A stretch of 36,849 bases of DNA. It comes from Sphingomonadaceae bacterium (GTDB taxonomy: Bacteria; Pseudomonadota; Alphaproteobacteria; Sphingomonadales; Sphingomonadaceae). The notes below the pieces were generated by a model that ran no database searches, was not told the DNA's origin, and was given only the letters and a program-made list of their open reading frames with translations. Below are positions 16,948 to 23,818 of this stretch, piece after piece. The stretch lies in NCBI GenBank assembly GCA_013001755.1, contig JABDLY010000125.1:1-36849 (forward strand). The letters run 5' to 3'. A program made the translations under genes and the position numbers. Numbering within the stretch: position 1 is the stretch's first letter; each line of letters begins with the position of its first letter.

Positions 16948-18705
16948 GTGGCTGACAATTTCTTACACGCTCCGATAGCCGGTTCGCCGCAATCCGACCG
17001 GCTCAGCGCCGCTATCGCCGCTGGCCGGGCGCAGCTGCAGGGTATTGCCGTATCGCGCGAAGAGGCGGTGGAAGAATCGGACCGGCTCTATGACGAAGCC
17101 ATGCGCGGCGAATTCGGACCCTGGACGATTTCGCGCGCGATCGATCTCGCGGCGCAATGGCAAGACAGCGAAGAGCTACAGGTCAATGCCGGGCGTTTGA
17201 TCGCGCTCGGCAGCGAAGCGAGCGCGGTTCAGCTATGCTGGCGGTCGATGCTCGAGCGCTTTCCGGCCTCGGACGTCGTGCTGGCGGAATATGTAAAATC
17301 GCTTGGCAAGACGCTCGATGAGGAGAGCGCCGATGCACTCTATCGCGCCTATCGGCCGGGTCAAACCCGGCCGAGCGAGATGGAAGACGCCGGAGAAAGC
17401 CTGGCCGCGCTCGAGAAACTGCTCGAACGGGGGTTGCGCTGGCGCGAATCATACCCTCCAGTCCGTACCGCCGATTTGGGATCGATCGTCCTTGTCGGCG
17501 GGACGCTGGGCGGCGGCGGAGCGGAGCGACAGCTGGTCAATACGGCGCTCGGGGTCGCAGCGCGGCGTAGCGCGGGAACCGAGTCGATCGGTCCGGTCAG
17601 CGTCTATTGCCGCAAGCTGGACAGGCGGCGCGGGCATGATTTCTACCTTCCCCGGCTCGAGGCGGCGGCTATCCCCGTCGCCGATTATCTCCGCGCCGAA
17701 CCCTTTGGCGGCAATCGCGAAACGAGCCGTCTCGCGCCGCTGATGCCGCTGATCGACAAGCTTCCGCACCGGATGCGCGAGGGCACCGTCCAACTGACTG
17801 AATTGTTGCGGCACGAGGCGCCCGATGTCGTCCAGATCTGGCAGGACGGCGCGATTTTCGCTGCCGGGCTCGCCGCGCTGATCACCAATGTTGCGCGCAT
17901 CATACTCACCGTCCGGACGATGCCGCCAACCGCGCGCGCCGACCGGCGCAAGCCCGAACAGGCGACGCTCTATCGCGGCTTGCTGCGCGCGCCCGGCGTA
18001 TCGCTGACGGCGAACTCGCATATGGCCGCGCGGGCCTATGAGGAATGGCTCGGCCTCGATGAAGGCGCGGTTGCGGTCATCCCGAATGGCGTCGAGCCGC
18101 TGCCGGTGGACGGCGACGATACGGAGCGGGCGCGCTGGGAGGAATTCGACGCGCGCACGAAAGGCGGCTTCACGCTCGGCGGCGTCATGCGCTTCGACGA
18201 TAACAAGCGCCCGCTCGAATGGCTGGCGATTGCGGCTGCGCTGGCGGAGAAATTGCCCGAAACCCGTTTCGTGCTCGCGGGTGCCGGGCCGCTGCGATCG
18301 GCCGCCGAGGATTTCGCGCGGCGCAAGGGAATTTCGGAGCGGACGCTGTTCACCGGGCGGACGCCGCATATCGGCTTCTGGCTCGCCAAAATGGACGCAC
18401 TCGCGCTCACTTCGCGGCATGAAGGCCTGCCCAACGTTCTCATTGAGGCGCAGTTGGCCGGCGTCCCGGTCGTCACGACGCCGGCGGGCGGCGCGGCGGA
18501 GGCGGTGGCCGACCATCTCGCCAATCTGGTGCTGGCCAGTCCGCTAACGGTTGCTCATGAACAGGCCGCCGTCCATCTCGCGCGGCTGGCGCAGCGGTCC
18601 GCGAAACAGCGGGCCGACGATATCGACGCTCTCAAACTTTGGGCGACAGATCAATTCTCGATCGACCATATGATCGACAGGACGATCGAGATATTTGCCG
18701 GCTGA
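16948..18705 (+). CDS. Family 4 glycosyltransferase with N-terminal helical domain
   Basis: A 585-residue GT-B fold transferase, probably one of the capsule chain-building enzymes. The donor/acceptor fold starts near residue 180 with IVLVGGTLGGGGAERQLVN. VQIWQDGAIFAAGLAAL and NGVEPL follow, with the donor-site block VLAGAGPLR...LFTGRT and then LTSRHEGLPNVLIEAQLAGV (the E-x7-E motif). The first ~175 residues are helical, repeat-like and absent from minimal GT4 enzymes. The frame is open upstream to 16558, but that stretch is antisense to the GT2 gene. I place the start at GTG 16948, just after the divergent promoter gap, because sequence from AVADNFLHAP onward looks like real protein. A start at an internal ATG is possible. 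Confidence 0.82.
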   Translation: MADNFLHAPIAGSPQSDRLSAAIAAGRAQLQGIAVSREEAVEESDRLYDEAMRGEFGPWTISRAIDLAAQWQDSEELQVNAGRLIALGSEASAVQLCWRSMLERFPASDVVLAEYVKSLGKTLDEESADALYRAYRPGQTRPSEMEDAGESLAALEKLLERGLRWRESYPPVRTADLGSIVLVGGTLGGGGAERQLVNTALGVAARRSAGTESIGPVSVYCRKLDRRRGHDFYLPRLEAAAIPVADYLRAEPFGGNRETSRLAPLMPLIDKLPHRMREGTVQLTELLRHEAPDVVQIWQDGAIFAAGLAALITNVARIILTVRTMPPTARADRRKPEQATLYRGLLRAPGVSLTANSHMAARAYEEWLGLDEGAVAVIPNGVEPLPVDGDDTERARWEEFDARTKGGFTLGGVMRFDDNKRPLEWLAIAAALAEKLPETRFVLAGAGPLRSAAEDFARRKGISERTLFTGRTPHIGFWLAKMDALALTSRHEGLPNVLIEAQLAGVPVVTTPAGGAAEAVADHLANLVLASPLTVAHEQAAVHLARLAQRSAKQRADDIDALKLWATDQFSIDHMIDRTIEIFAG

Positions 18706-19048
18706 AGCCGGTCACGCGATCGATTTCGTCGGAAAGTTCTGATTTCACGCGGACGCGCGGAGACACGGAGAGACCGTGCCGGGTTGATAGCACCGAGCTT
18801 TCAACGCGCATATCGGATAGCGCGCGCGAAGCGCGTATTCGATTTCGGATTTCGCCAATCGGTGCAAGGATTTGCGGGAGATACCTATGCGGTGCCTATC
18901 AGCATGCCCCTCTCCGCGTTTTCGCATCTCCGCGCGAGTCCAGCTCAATCCTGCCCGCCTCGCACCGCACACCAGAGCAACCGACCGCACATAAAAAAGG
19001 GGCCGGTCGTGAGACCAGCCCCTCTTTGTTTCAGCGTTAGCTGCTGGC
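18706..19048. repeat. Gene-free stretch with a degenerate inverted repeat
   Basis: No convincing gene. Near 18748-18775 there is ACGCGGACGCGCGGAGACAC followed by GGAGAG, and near 18908-18938 the reverse-complementary CTCTCCGCG...ATCTCCGCGCGAG. Together these make a loose fold-back unit of about 190 bp. A shorter palindromic run, GCGCGCGAAGCGCG, sits around 18821-18834. The last part holds the porin terminator, listed separately. Confidence 0.5.
18993..19027 (-). terminator. Rho-independent terminator of the OmpA-family gene
   Basis: The stem is GGGGC-C-GGTC / GACC-A-GCCCC with a four-base GTGA loop (18999-19022). Read on the minus strand it is followed by six T residues (18998-18993). It lies 22 bases beyond the porin stop. 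On the plus strand it is followed by TCTTTG, so it may also stop weak readthrough from the GT4 gene. Confidence 0.85.
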
Positions 19049-20242
19049 TTACATGCCAGGACCGTAGGTGATTTCCACCCGGCGGTTCTGCTGTTCGCGC
19101 ACACCGTCGGCGGTTTCGACCAGAGGCCGGCTTTCACCGAAGGCTTCGCTAGCCATGGCACCGTCCGGAACCCCGCGTGAAGCGAGATAGGAACGGACCG
19201 AAGCGTTACGACGCTCAGACAGTCCAACGTTGTAGGTTGCCGAACCCGAACGGTCCGCGTGACCTGCGAGCATGACCGAGGTCGGGCAACGGCCCGTCTG
19301 GTACTGCGCAGCAACCGCATCGAGCACCGATGCCGCATCCGGGCGAATGTCCGACTGATCCCAGTCGAAGAACACCAGGAACGGACCCGGCTCGCACGCC
19401 GGAGGCGGCGGAGGCGGAGGCGGAGGCGGAGGCGGAGGAGGCGGCGGAGGCGGAGGCGGAGGCGGCGGAGGAGACCCGAAATTATAGGTCAGGCCAACCG
19501 ACAGCGAATGCGTCCGATGTTCCAGTTCCGCAGTGGAGCTGTAGAAAGTCTGCAGATCCACATTGGGATGGGTGAAATAGCGATACTCAAGGCTGAGATC
19601 GACATTGCGGGTGATCGGAGCGCGAGCGCCGGCAAGAATCTGCCAGGCGAAACCCGTATCCGAATCCGAAACGTAGACCGGCGCAGCCTGGGTAACCCGA
19701 AGCCCGTCGACCCGCGTGCGGGCAATACCGACACCGCCACCGACATAGCCCTGGAGACCATCGTCGGGACCGAAGTCGAACAGGCCGTTGACCATGAAGC
19801 TGAGGGTACGTGTGCTACCCTGAGCACCATTCCATTCGAACGGAATGCCCGGAGGGTTGCCTCTCGGGCCGCCCGGATTGTAATTCACGCTCTGCTGGCC
19901 GGGCGGTATAAAGCCCTGGATCGGCAACCGAGCACCCGGGACGTCAGCCTGACGAAGGCCGGTGACTTCCGCGCGCTGATATCCGACATCGGCTTCGAGC
20001 CGGAAAAGGCCGAAATCGTAACCGACATTACCGCCGACCGTCCAACCGAGATTGTGATCGACCTTGAACGTTCTGTTGAACGTCGTGCCTACCGAGTTGG
20101 TGACGTCGTACTGCGTGTCCTGGACGAACATGCCACCGCCTTCGACGCCGACATACCATGAATTATCGCGAGCCAGCGCGGGCGTCGCCGCAACGGTGAG
20201 CGCGGTGGTAGCGAGCGCCGCTTTGAGGGCGAACTTGCGCAT
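19049..20242 (-). CDS. OmpA-family porin with 24-proline linker
   Basis: A 397-residue outer-membrane protein. The signal peptide is MRKFALKAALATTALTVAATPALA. Residues about 25-255 form an eight-strand beta-barrel of the Omp25/OprF-like type (WYVGVEGGGMF at the start; LSVGLTYNFGSP at the end). A run of 24 prolines (codons at 19400-19471) then leads to a C-terminal OmpA peptidoglycan-binding domain. Its motifs are FDWDQSDIRPDAASVLDAVA, AGHADRSGSATYNVGLSERR and GESRPLVETADGVREQQNRRVEI; the Asp and Arg that hold diaminopimelate are present. Proline-rich linkers are common in sphingomonad and Caulobacter OmpA proteins. It is monocistronic, with its own terminator and a ~250-base upstream region containing a perfect palindrome. 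Confidence 0.93.
   Translation of the reverse strand: MRKFALKAALATTALTVAATPALARDNSWYVGVEGGGMFVQDTQYDVTNSVGTTFNRTFKVDHNLGWTVGGNVGYDFGLFRLEADVGYQRAEVTGLRQADVPGARLPIQGFIPPGQQSVNYNPGGPRGNPPGIPFEWNGAQGSTRTLSFMVNGLFDFGPDDGLQGYVGGGVGIARTRVDGLRVTQAAPVYVSDSDTGFAWQILAGARAPITRNVDLSLEYRYFTHPNVDLQTFYSSTAELEHRTHSLSVGLTYNFGSPPPPPPPPPPPPPPPPPPPPPPPPACEPGPFLVFFDWDQSDIRPDAASVLDAVAAQYQTGRCPTSVMLAGHADRSGSATYNVGLSERRNASVRSYLASRGVPDGAMASEAFGESRPLVETADGVREQQNRRVEITYGPGM
19400..19471. repeat. Triplet microsatellite coding for 24 prolines
   Basis: Twenty-four consecutive triplets of CGG or AGG on the plus strand, read on the minus strand as CCG/CCT proline codons. They lie between the beta-barrel and the OmpA domain of the porin. 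Changes in triplet number would keep the frame and only alter linker length. Confidence 0.9.
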
Positions 20243-20495
20243 AAACTTTCCCCTTTCTTACAAATTCCTAGCGTAGGAATACCAAAACCAATATCGAAAC
20301 CAATGTTTCCGTGCAAGCGGACAAATCAGCAATCTGTTGCCAAAATGCCGCAATCTGGAGAACAAATACTCTCTGGAAAGCGGCACAATGCCGATGACCT
20401 GACTAACCTATGGCGTCTAAGTCACAGCCTGACAACAGCATAGAACGCGCCGGGGCCGGAAAGTTTCCATTTTATATACAAAAGTTACAATAAGG
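20243..20495 (-). promoter_or_regulatory. Long upstream region of the porin gene with perfect palindrome
   Basis: About 250 AT-richer bases between the porin start and the GTA relic, with no ORF. ATTCCTA-GCG-TAGGAAT at 20264-20280 is a perfect inverted repeat 22 bases upstream of the start codon; it could be an mRNA hairpin or an operator. On the minus strand, TTGCAC-N17-TATTGG (about 20287-20315) is a possible sigma-70 promoter, which would place the palindrome in the leader RNA. Another AT-rich block (TATATAAAA on the minus strand) lies near 20472-20481. Confidence 0.4.
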
Positions 20496-20995
20496 TCACG
20501 GCGCGATCAGCCCATGCCCCCGGAGCGCGGCCAGGATTGCCCCGATCGCCGCGCGCACTTCGCTATCGACAACCGCTCCGCCGCTGGCATTGGAAATAGC
20601 TGGTTGCTGCTCGCCAATCACTTGTAAATCAACAATTTTTAGTAGCCCGGCGACGAGTTCGCCATCGATCCACCCGGCGGCCGTCCGGCGGGTAAACACC
20701 CCCTTGCCGACGAGCCAGACGCACATTTCTGCAACAGGTTTGACAAACCGCTAGCCGCCCCGGTCCAGATCGCCAGCCAGTCGGCTTCACCGGCCCAGTC
20801 ACCGACAGGCGCCGAACCGGTAATCCAGCATTGTCCCGCTGCGGGGTTTGCCGGCGGCGTATTGTCACCGCGCGATTCGGCCACCGGATGCAAGACGGCA
20901 TCGATCAGCGCCAGCGCCTCATTATGCCAGATTTCTTTCTGCGCGTGGCCCGTCAGGAGCTGCGGCAGGGCGAACCGGGGTGTCGTGTCGGTCAT
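20496..20995 (-). pseudogene. DUF2793 gene-transfer-agent-associated protein, frameshifted
   Basis: The first frame reads from ATG 20995: FALPQLLTGHAQKEIWHNEAL, then TPPANPAAGQCWITG and GDWAGEADWLAIWTG. This is the DUF2793 pattern of proteins found after the tail genes of sphingomonad GTA clusters. Near 20754-20760 the frame is lost. The rest of the domain continues in another frame as RFVKPVAEMCVWLVGKGVFT down to a stop at 20496. In that second frame the codon just before RFV is TAG (20751-20753), where a Trp codon (TGG) would complete the usual GWRF. There are thus two lesions, a one-base loss and a W-to-stop change. The start follows the gp15-like relic by 14 bases. Confidence 0.75.
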
Positions 20996-21009
20996 GTGAA
21001 AATCTCCAG

Positions 21010-22003
21010 CTAGAGGATGACACTCGATTCGGCGGGCGGGCTCGATGCCGCCAGCGCGCCCAGCTGGGCGACGGAAACCGTAAAGCCGGTTGCGTCACCC
21101 GCGCCGTCCGCAACCTGCGCTGCTTCGGTGTAGAGATAGGCCGCCGGACCTGTTTCGGCGGTTCGCGCCGTTCCTGCATCGGGCGTGATCGTCACCGACC
21201 AGCGTTCCTCCTCCTCGCCGAGCGGGACATCGCCACCATCGGTCCACGCCCAGCCGCGCCGGCTGCGGCGCAGGCGGGCGAATTGAACGGCCGGCAAGCG
21301 TTAGCGCAGCCTCGGCCGGGATATCGTCGCCGATCCCCGTGGCGAGCAGCTCGAGTTCAGCGCCGAGCATCGCGCTTGCGGCATCGAACGGTTTGAGCGT
21401 CAATGGATCGAGCAGCACAAAACGTTCGCCCGCCACATGATTCGACATCGCCGATTCGGTCCCGCGCCGCCCACGCAACAGCCGCAACAGGCGGAATCGA
21501 TCGACGCCCAGCGCTTCGGCCGCGCCGAACTGTATGAGCTCGTCGCCCAGCAGCGCAAGATTGGCGCCCGCGACAAGCCCGTCGTCATTGCGGCCTTCGA
21601 GCCACATAGTGCCGTGGAGCAGTTCGATCTCGACCGCGTGCGCCGCATCGAACAGCGTGGATTGGCCATCGGCCAGCGTATCGACGGCGGTGCCGATGAT
21701 CGCCGGCGGCGCGGTCTGGCCGATGCTCTCAAAGCTCGCACCGCCGTCGCTGCTGAGTTCGAGCGAGGCATGCCGCCAGCCCGGCAAATGCCCCGCCGCC
21801 GCTATCAGCAGTTGCGGGGCGGCGGCAACGGTATGCGCGTCCATCCAGCTTTTCATCGCGCTCAGCTGGTCACCCATCTTCTCGATCGGAGTCTTCGGCG
21901 GTTCGGGCGCGGGCGCGGGCTCGGCCTCGCTTTCCTCATGGGCGGGTTCCTCCATCGCCGCGAAACTCGCGGCGAGCGGATCCATCTTGGTTTCGATATT
22001 CAT
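21010..22003 (-). pseudogene. GTA host-specificity / tail protein (gp15-like), truncated and frameshifted
   Basis: Only the C-terminal part of a normally >1000-residue GTA tail protein remains. Recognisable parts are GWRHASLELSSDGGASFE, VEIELLHGTMWLEGRNDD, GANLALLGDELIQFG, RFRLLRLLRGRRGTESAM and GERFVLLDPLTL. The frame runs to GRSIRPPAP and is broken near 21266. The expected continuation RRSRRGWAWTDGGDVPLGEE is in another frame and ends at 21010, so a small deletion with frameshift took place. The first ~58 residues (MNIETKMDPLAASFAAMEE..., then acidic and proline-rich) do not belong to gp15. They may be the start of another gene, perhaps the GTA capsid, joined by a large deletion; that part is tentative. 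Confidence 0.75.
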
Positions 22004-22286
22004 TATGTGCTTCTCCTTGTGGCAAAGAAAAACCCCGCGCCGGGGGGCACGGGGGCGGACTGAGAACTCTCTCCCGCGTGCGGGAGAAGAAATTGGGACT
22101 CACACAAAGACACCAAGGAAAGCGGCGAATGCACGTCCCAATCTTCGTGCCTTTGTGTCTACGTGCGAAATTTGTGTCTTCGTGTGAAATTTCGACAAAT
22201 AGATTGCGCGCTAGGCGAGGATCTAGGCCTCGCCCGTTCGAGAAGCGGGTTTGCGCACGCTATCCTTTCAAACTAAAGGCCGCTCC
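22004..22286. repeat. Intergenic stretch with fold-back repeat
   Basis: No gene seen. AAACCCCGCGCCGGGG at about 22030-22042 and CTCCCGCGTGCGGGAG at 22070-22085 are short hairpins. From about 22097 to 22192 there is a repeat unit containing CACACAAAGACACCAAGG and, further on, CCTTTGTGTCTACGTG and TTTGTGTCTTCGTGTG, which are reverse complements of the first. Such fold-back units (the 'ctttgtgtcttcgtg' type) are common between genes in this group. Confidence 0.5.
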
Positions 22287-22562
22287 ATGACTGGAGACAC
22301 CGAAAAACCCGCCGCAGACACCCCGCCCGATCGCCTCTCGAACAATCCGACGAGCGATTATTACGAGCCCGAGCTGCTCGCGCGCGGGATCGGCATCCGC
22401 TTCAAGGGCAAGGAGCGCAGCAACGTCGAGGAATATTGCATCTCCGAAGGCTGGATCCGCGTCCAGGCCGGCCGCGCCAACGATCGCCACGGCAACCCGC
22501 TGACGATCAAGATCAACGGCGAGGTCGAGGCGTGGTATGAGGATGTTGGGCAAGGCGACTGA
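22287..22562 (+). CDS. DUF3297 family protein
   Basis: A 91-residue cytoplasmic protein of the DUF3297 family, which has no assigned function. The family pattern is complete: TPPDRLSNNPTSDYYEPELL, then GIGIRFKGKERSNVEEYCISEGWIRVQAGRA and DRHGNPLTIKINGEVEAWYED. Length is normal. The start is the ATG after CGCTCC; the upstream in-frame ATG lies in non-conserved sequence. It is an intact housekeeping-like gene that lies, on the opposite strand, between two blocks of the GTA relic. Confidence 0.88.
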   Translation: MTGDTEKPAADTPPDRLSNNPTSDYYEPELLARGIGIRFKGKERSNVEEYCISEGWIRVQAGRANDRHGNPLTIKINGEVEAWYEDVGQGD

Positions 22563-22633
22563 GCAGGCCTGCCTGCCGAATTGACAGCCGCCGCCGGGCA
22601 CGACTAGCTTCCTCGCACTGAGGGGGAACATCG

Positions 22634-22918
22634 ATGAGCATCAAAACCATTTTGACGGGCCTGTTGTGCCTTGCGATGATTGTCTGGCTCTATTTCGCAG
22701 TGACCGAAATCTCCGCATTGTCGGGCGATATTGAAGGCATGTCGGCGGCCGATCCCGACGCCGATCCGCTGATCATGCAAACCAGGATGGAGTCGGTTCG
22801 CAGCGCGCAGGACGCCCGGCAGATGACGATCGTCTATGTCGTGATCAGCTTTGTTGTGTTCGCAGCGGCACTGTTCGGCATCCGCCGGATCGGCCGGAAC
22901 AAAGACCCTGAAGGCTAA
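22634..22918 (+). CDS. Small two-helix membrane protein of unknown function
   Basis: A 94-residue protein with hydrophobic segments at about residues 5-24 (TILTGLLCLAMIVWLYFAVT) and 66-84 (IVYVVISFVVFAAALFGI). They are joined by an acidic loop (DIEGMSAADPDADPLIMQTR), and a basic tail follows (RRIGRNKD). GAGGGGGAA-like spacing before the ATG (GAGGGGGAACATCG) gives a good ribosome-binding site. The sequence is not recognised. The layout suggests both termini in the cytoplasm. Its stop overlaps, tail to tail, the end of the prohead-protease remnant on the other strand. Confidence 0.7.
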   Translation: MSIKTILTGLLCLAMIVWLYFAVTEISALSGDIEGMSAADPDADPLIMQTRMESVRSAQDARQMTIVYVVISFVVFAAALFGIRRIGRNKDPEG

Positions 22919-23011
22919 GCCGCGCAACTCATACCGCCGAGTGCATGAATGCGCGCGATCGGCTGCATCGGGATGTTGACGAGGCTTACCTCGACCAGAT
23001 CGAAATCAGTC
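22915..23011 (-). pseudogene. C-terminal remnant of an HK97-type prohead protease (GTA gp4-like)
   Basis: Directly after, and one frame away from, the end of the TerS-like gene, the minus strand reads DFDLVEVSLVNIPMQPIARI then HALGG and a stop at 22915. The pattern DLxEVSLVxxPMxPxAR(V/I) is a signature of the last part of HK97-family prohead proteases, including those of GTAs. There is no upstream coding for the rest of the protease, and terminase large subunit and portal genes are also missing. One deletion from the end of the terminase small-subunit gene into the protease gene would explain this. Confidence 0.65.
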
Positions 23012-23503
23012 CTCATAGCCGAGCCTTTCGCGCATCTCGTCGAGCCTGGCTTCAAGCTCGGTGCGGGCGGCTTCATAGGCTTCGTCGAGATCTTCGTCGG
23101 TCTCGCCGGGCGCGCCCTTCACATTGTCGCGGTGGAGCGAGAGCAGGCGCAGCGCCATCGCATCATTATAGACGGTCTTCGTGCCGACCTTCTTTCCGCC
23201 ATGCCAGACATCCTCCTCGACGCCATGGAGCGCACGCTCGATCAGCGCGCGTTCGAGCCTTTCATAGCCCGAAGTCAGCGCCGCGAGCATGCCGGCGCGG
23301 AAGGTGGCGTCCTTCTTGCGATGGCAGTCGATGGTGCTCGGCGAAAAGCCGCAGACCTTGGCCGATGCGGTGATGTTGCAGGTTTCGGCAAGTGCATCGA
23401 GGAAGACCTGCTTGTCTTCCCTGCCGAAGCGGCGCGCGCGAGGCGTCTTGATCTGTGGTCTCCCGCCCCCGCCGCGCGCGAGCTCGGCTTCGCATCTGGG
23501 CAT
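23006..23503 (-). CDS. Terminase small-subunit-like HTH protein (GTA TerS-like)
   Basis: A 165-residue protein with a basic, glycine-rich N terminus (ARGGGGRPQIKTPRARRFG), then DKQVFLDALAETCNITASAKVCGFSPSTIDCHRKKDATFRAGMLAA. That is a helix-turn-helix of the kind seen in phage terminase small subunits (N-I-T-x-SA..., then S-x-x-T, then DxxFRA). The C-terminal half is helical and acidic (ETDEDLDEAYEAARTELEAR). Relatives in sphingomonads lie near GTA clusters, and here protease and tail-protein remnants follow on the same strand. The start at 23503 has AAGGA upstream. The reading frame is intact, but with TerL, portal and capsid gone it cannot package DNA as in a working GTA. It could act as a DNA-binding protein. 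Confidence 0.65.
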   Translation of the reverse strand: MPRCEAELARGGGGRPQIKTPRARRFGREDKQVFLDALAETCNITASAKVCGFSPSTIDCHRKKDATFRAGMLAALTSGYERLERALIERALHGVEEDVWHGGKKVGTKTVYNDAMALRLLSLHRDNVKGAPGETDEDLDEAYEAARTELEARLDEMRERLGYED

Positions 23504-23547
23504 GGCGTGTCCTTGTTGAAACGAAGATATCGGCGCATTGCCGGTTG

Positions 23548-23641
23548 CCGTCATTGCGAGCGCAGCGACGCAATCTAGAACCGTTAGCGCTACTGCCAGC
23601 CGCTCCGGATTGCTTCGTCGCTCCGCTCCTCGCAACGACGG
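23548..23641. repeat. REP-like fold-back element, family A copy 2
   Basis: It begins CCGTCATTGCGAGCGCAGCG and ends CGCTCCGCTCCTCGCAACGA. The ends pair with each other and match the family A elements at 2724 and 28332. It sits between the TerS-like start and the minus-strand promoter, so any transcript of that gene would carry it as a leader hairpin. Confidence 0.75.
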
Positions 23642-23694
23642 TTTCCGATCGAAATCATCGCCGCCGTCGCGAATCGGATTTTTCGACGTTCCGG

Positions 23695-23750
23695 ATATGT
23701 ACCTAAACAGCGTAACGTTGTCAAGGTATTTTTACCGGTTTGGTACATAT
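23695..23750 (-). promoter_or_regulatory. Sigma-70 promoter bracketed by a long inverted repeat
   Basis: On the minus strand, TTGACA (23724-23719), a 17-base spacer and TACATA (23701-23696) form a near-consensus promoter directed at the TerS-like gene. ATATGTACCTAAAC (23695-23708) and GTTTGGTACATAT (23738-23750) are inverted copies flanking the -35/spacer; the outer copy covers the -10. This arrangement is typical of an operator for a dimeric repressor such as a TetR-family protein. No such regulator is in the window. Confidence 0.6.
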
Positions 23751-23787
23751 TGACAGCCCGTCATTCGCGACAACCGCGAAAATTCTT

Positions 23788-23795
23788 GCTATAAC
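23788..23795 (+). promoter_or_regulatory. Extended -10 promoter of the TPR gene
   Basis: TGC-TATAAC is an extended -10 motif 23 bases upstream of the ATG, followed by AAGGGGAGG as a strong ribosome-binding site. No good -35 is visible, which extended -10 promoters can tolerate. Confidence 0.4.
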
Positions 23796-23818
23796 GCCGG
23801 CGGCAAAGGGGAGGCGCT

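Noticed and set aside
18039-18524. Minus-strand frames in the 3' half of the GT4 gene
   Set aside because: Serine- and arginine-rich shadows without motifs.
19259-20161. 300-codon arginine-rich frame opposite the porin
   Set aside because: The run of arginines is the proline microsatellite read backwards.
22097-22192. Short repeats that could suggest a CRISPR array
   Set aside because: Only one fold-back unit with irregular spacing, no regular repeat-spacer pattern and no cas genes.
23750-23755. TTGACA on the plus strand as -35 of the TPR promoter
   Set aside because: No -10 element at the right distance; the extended -10 at 23788 is too far away to pair with it.
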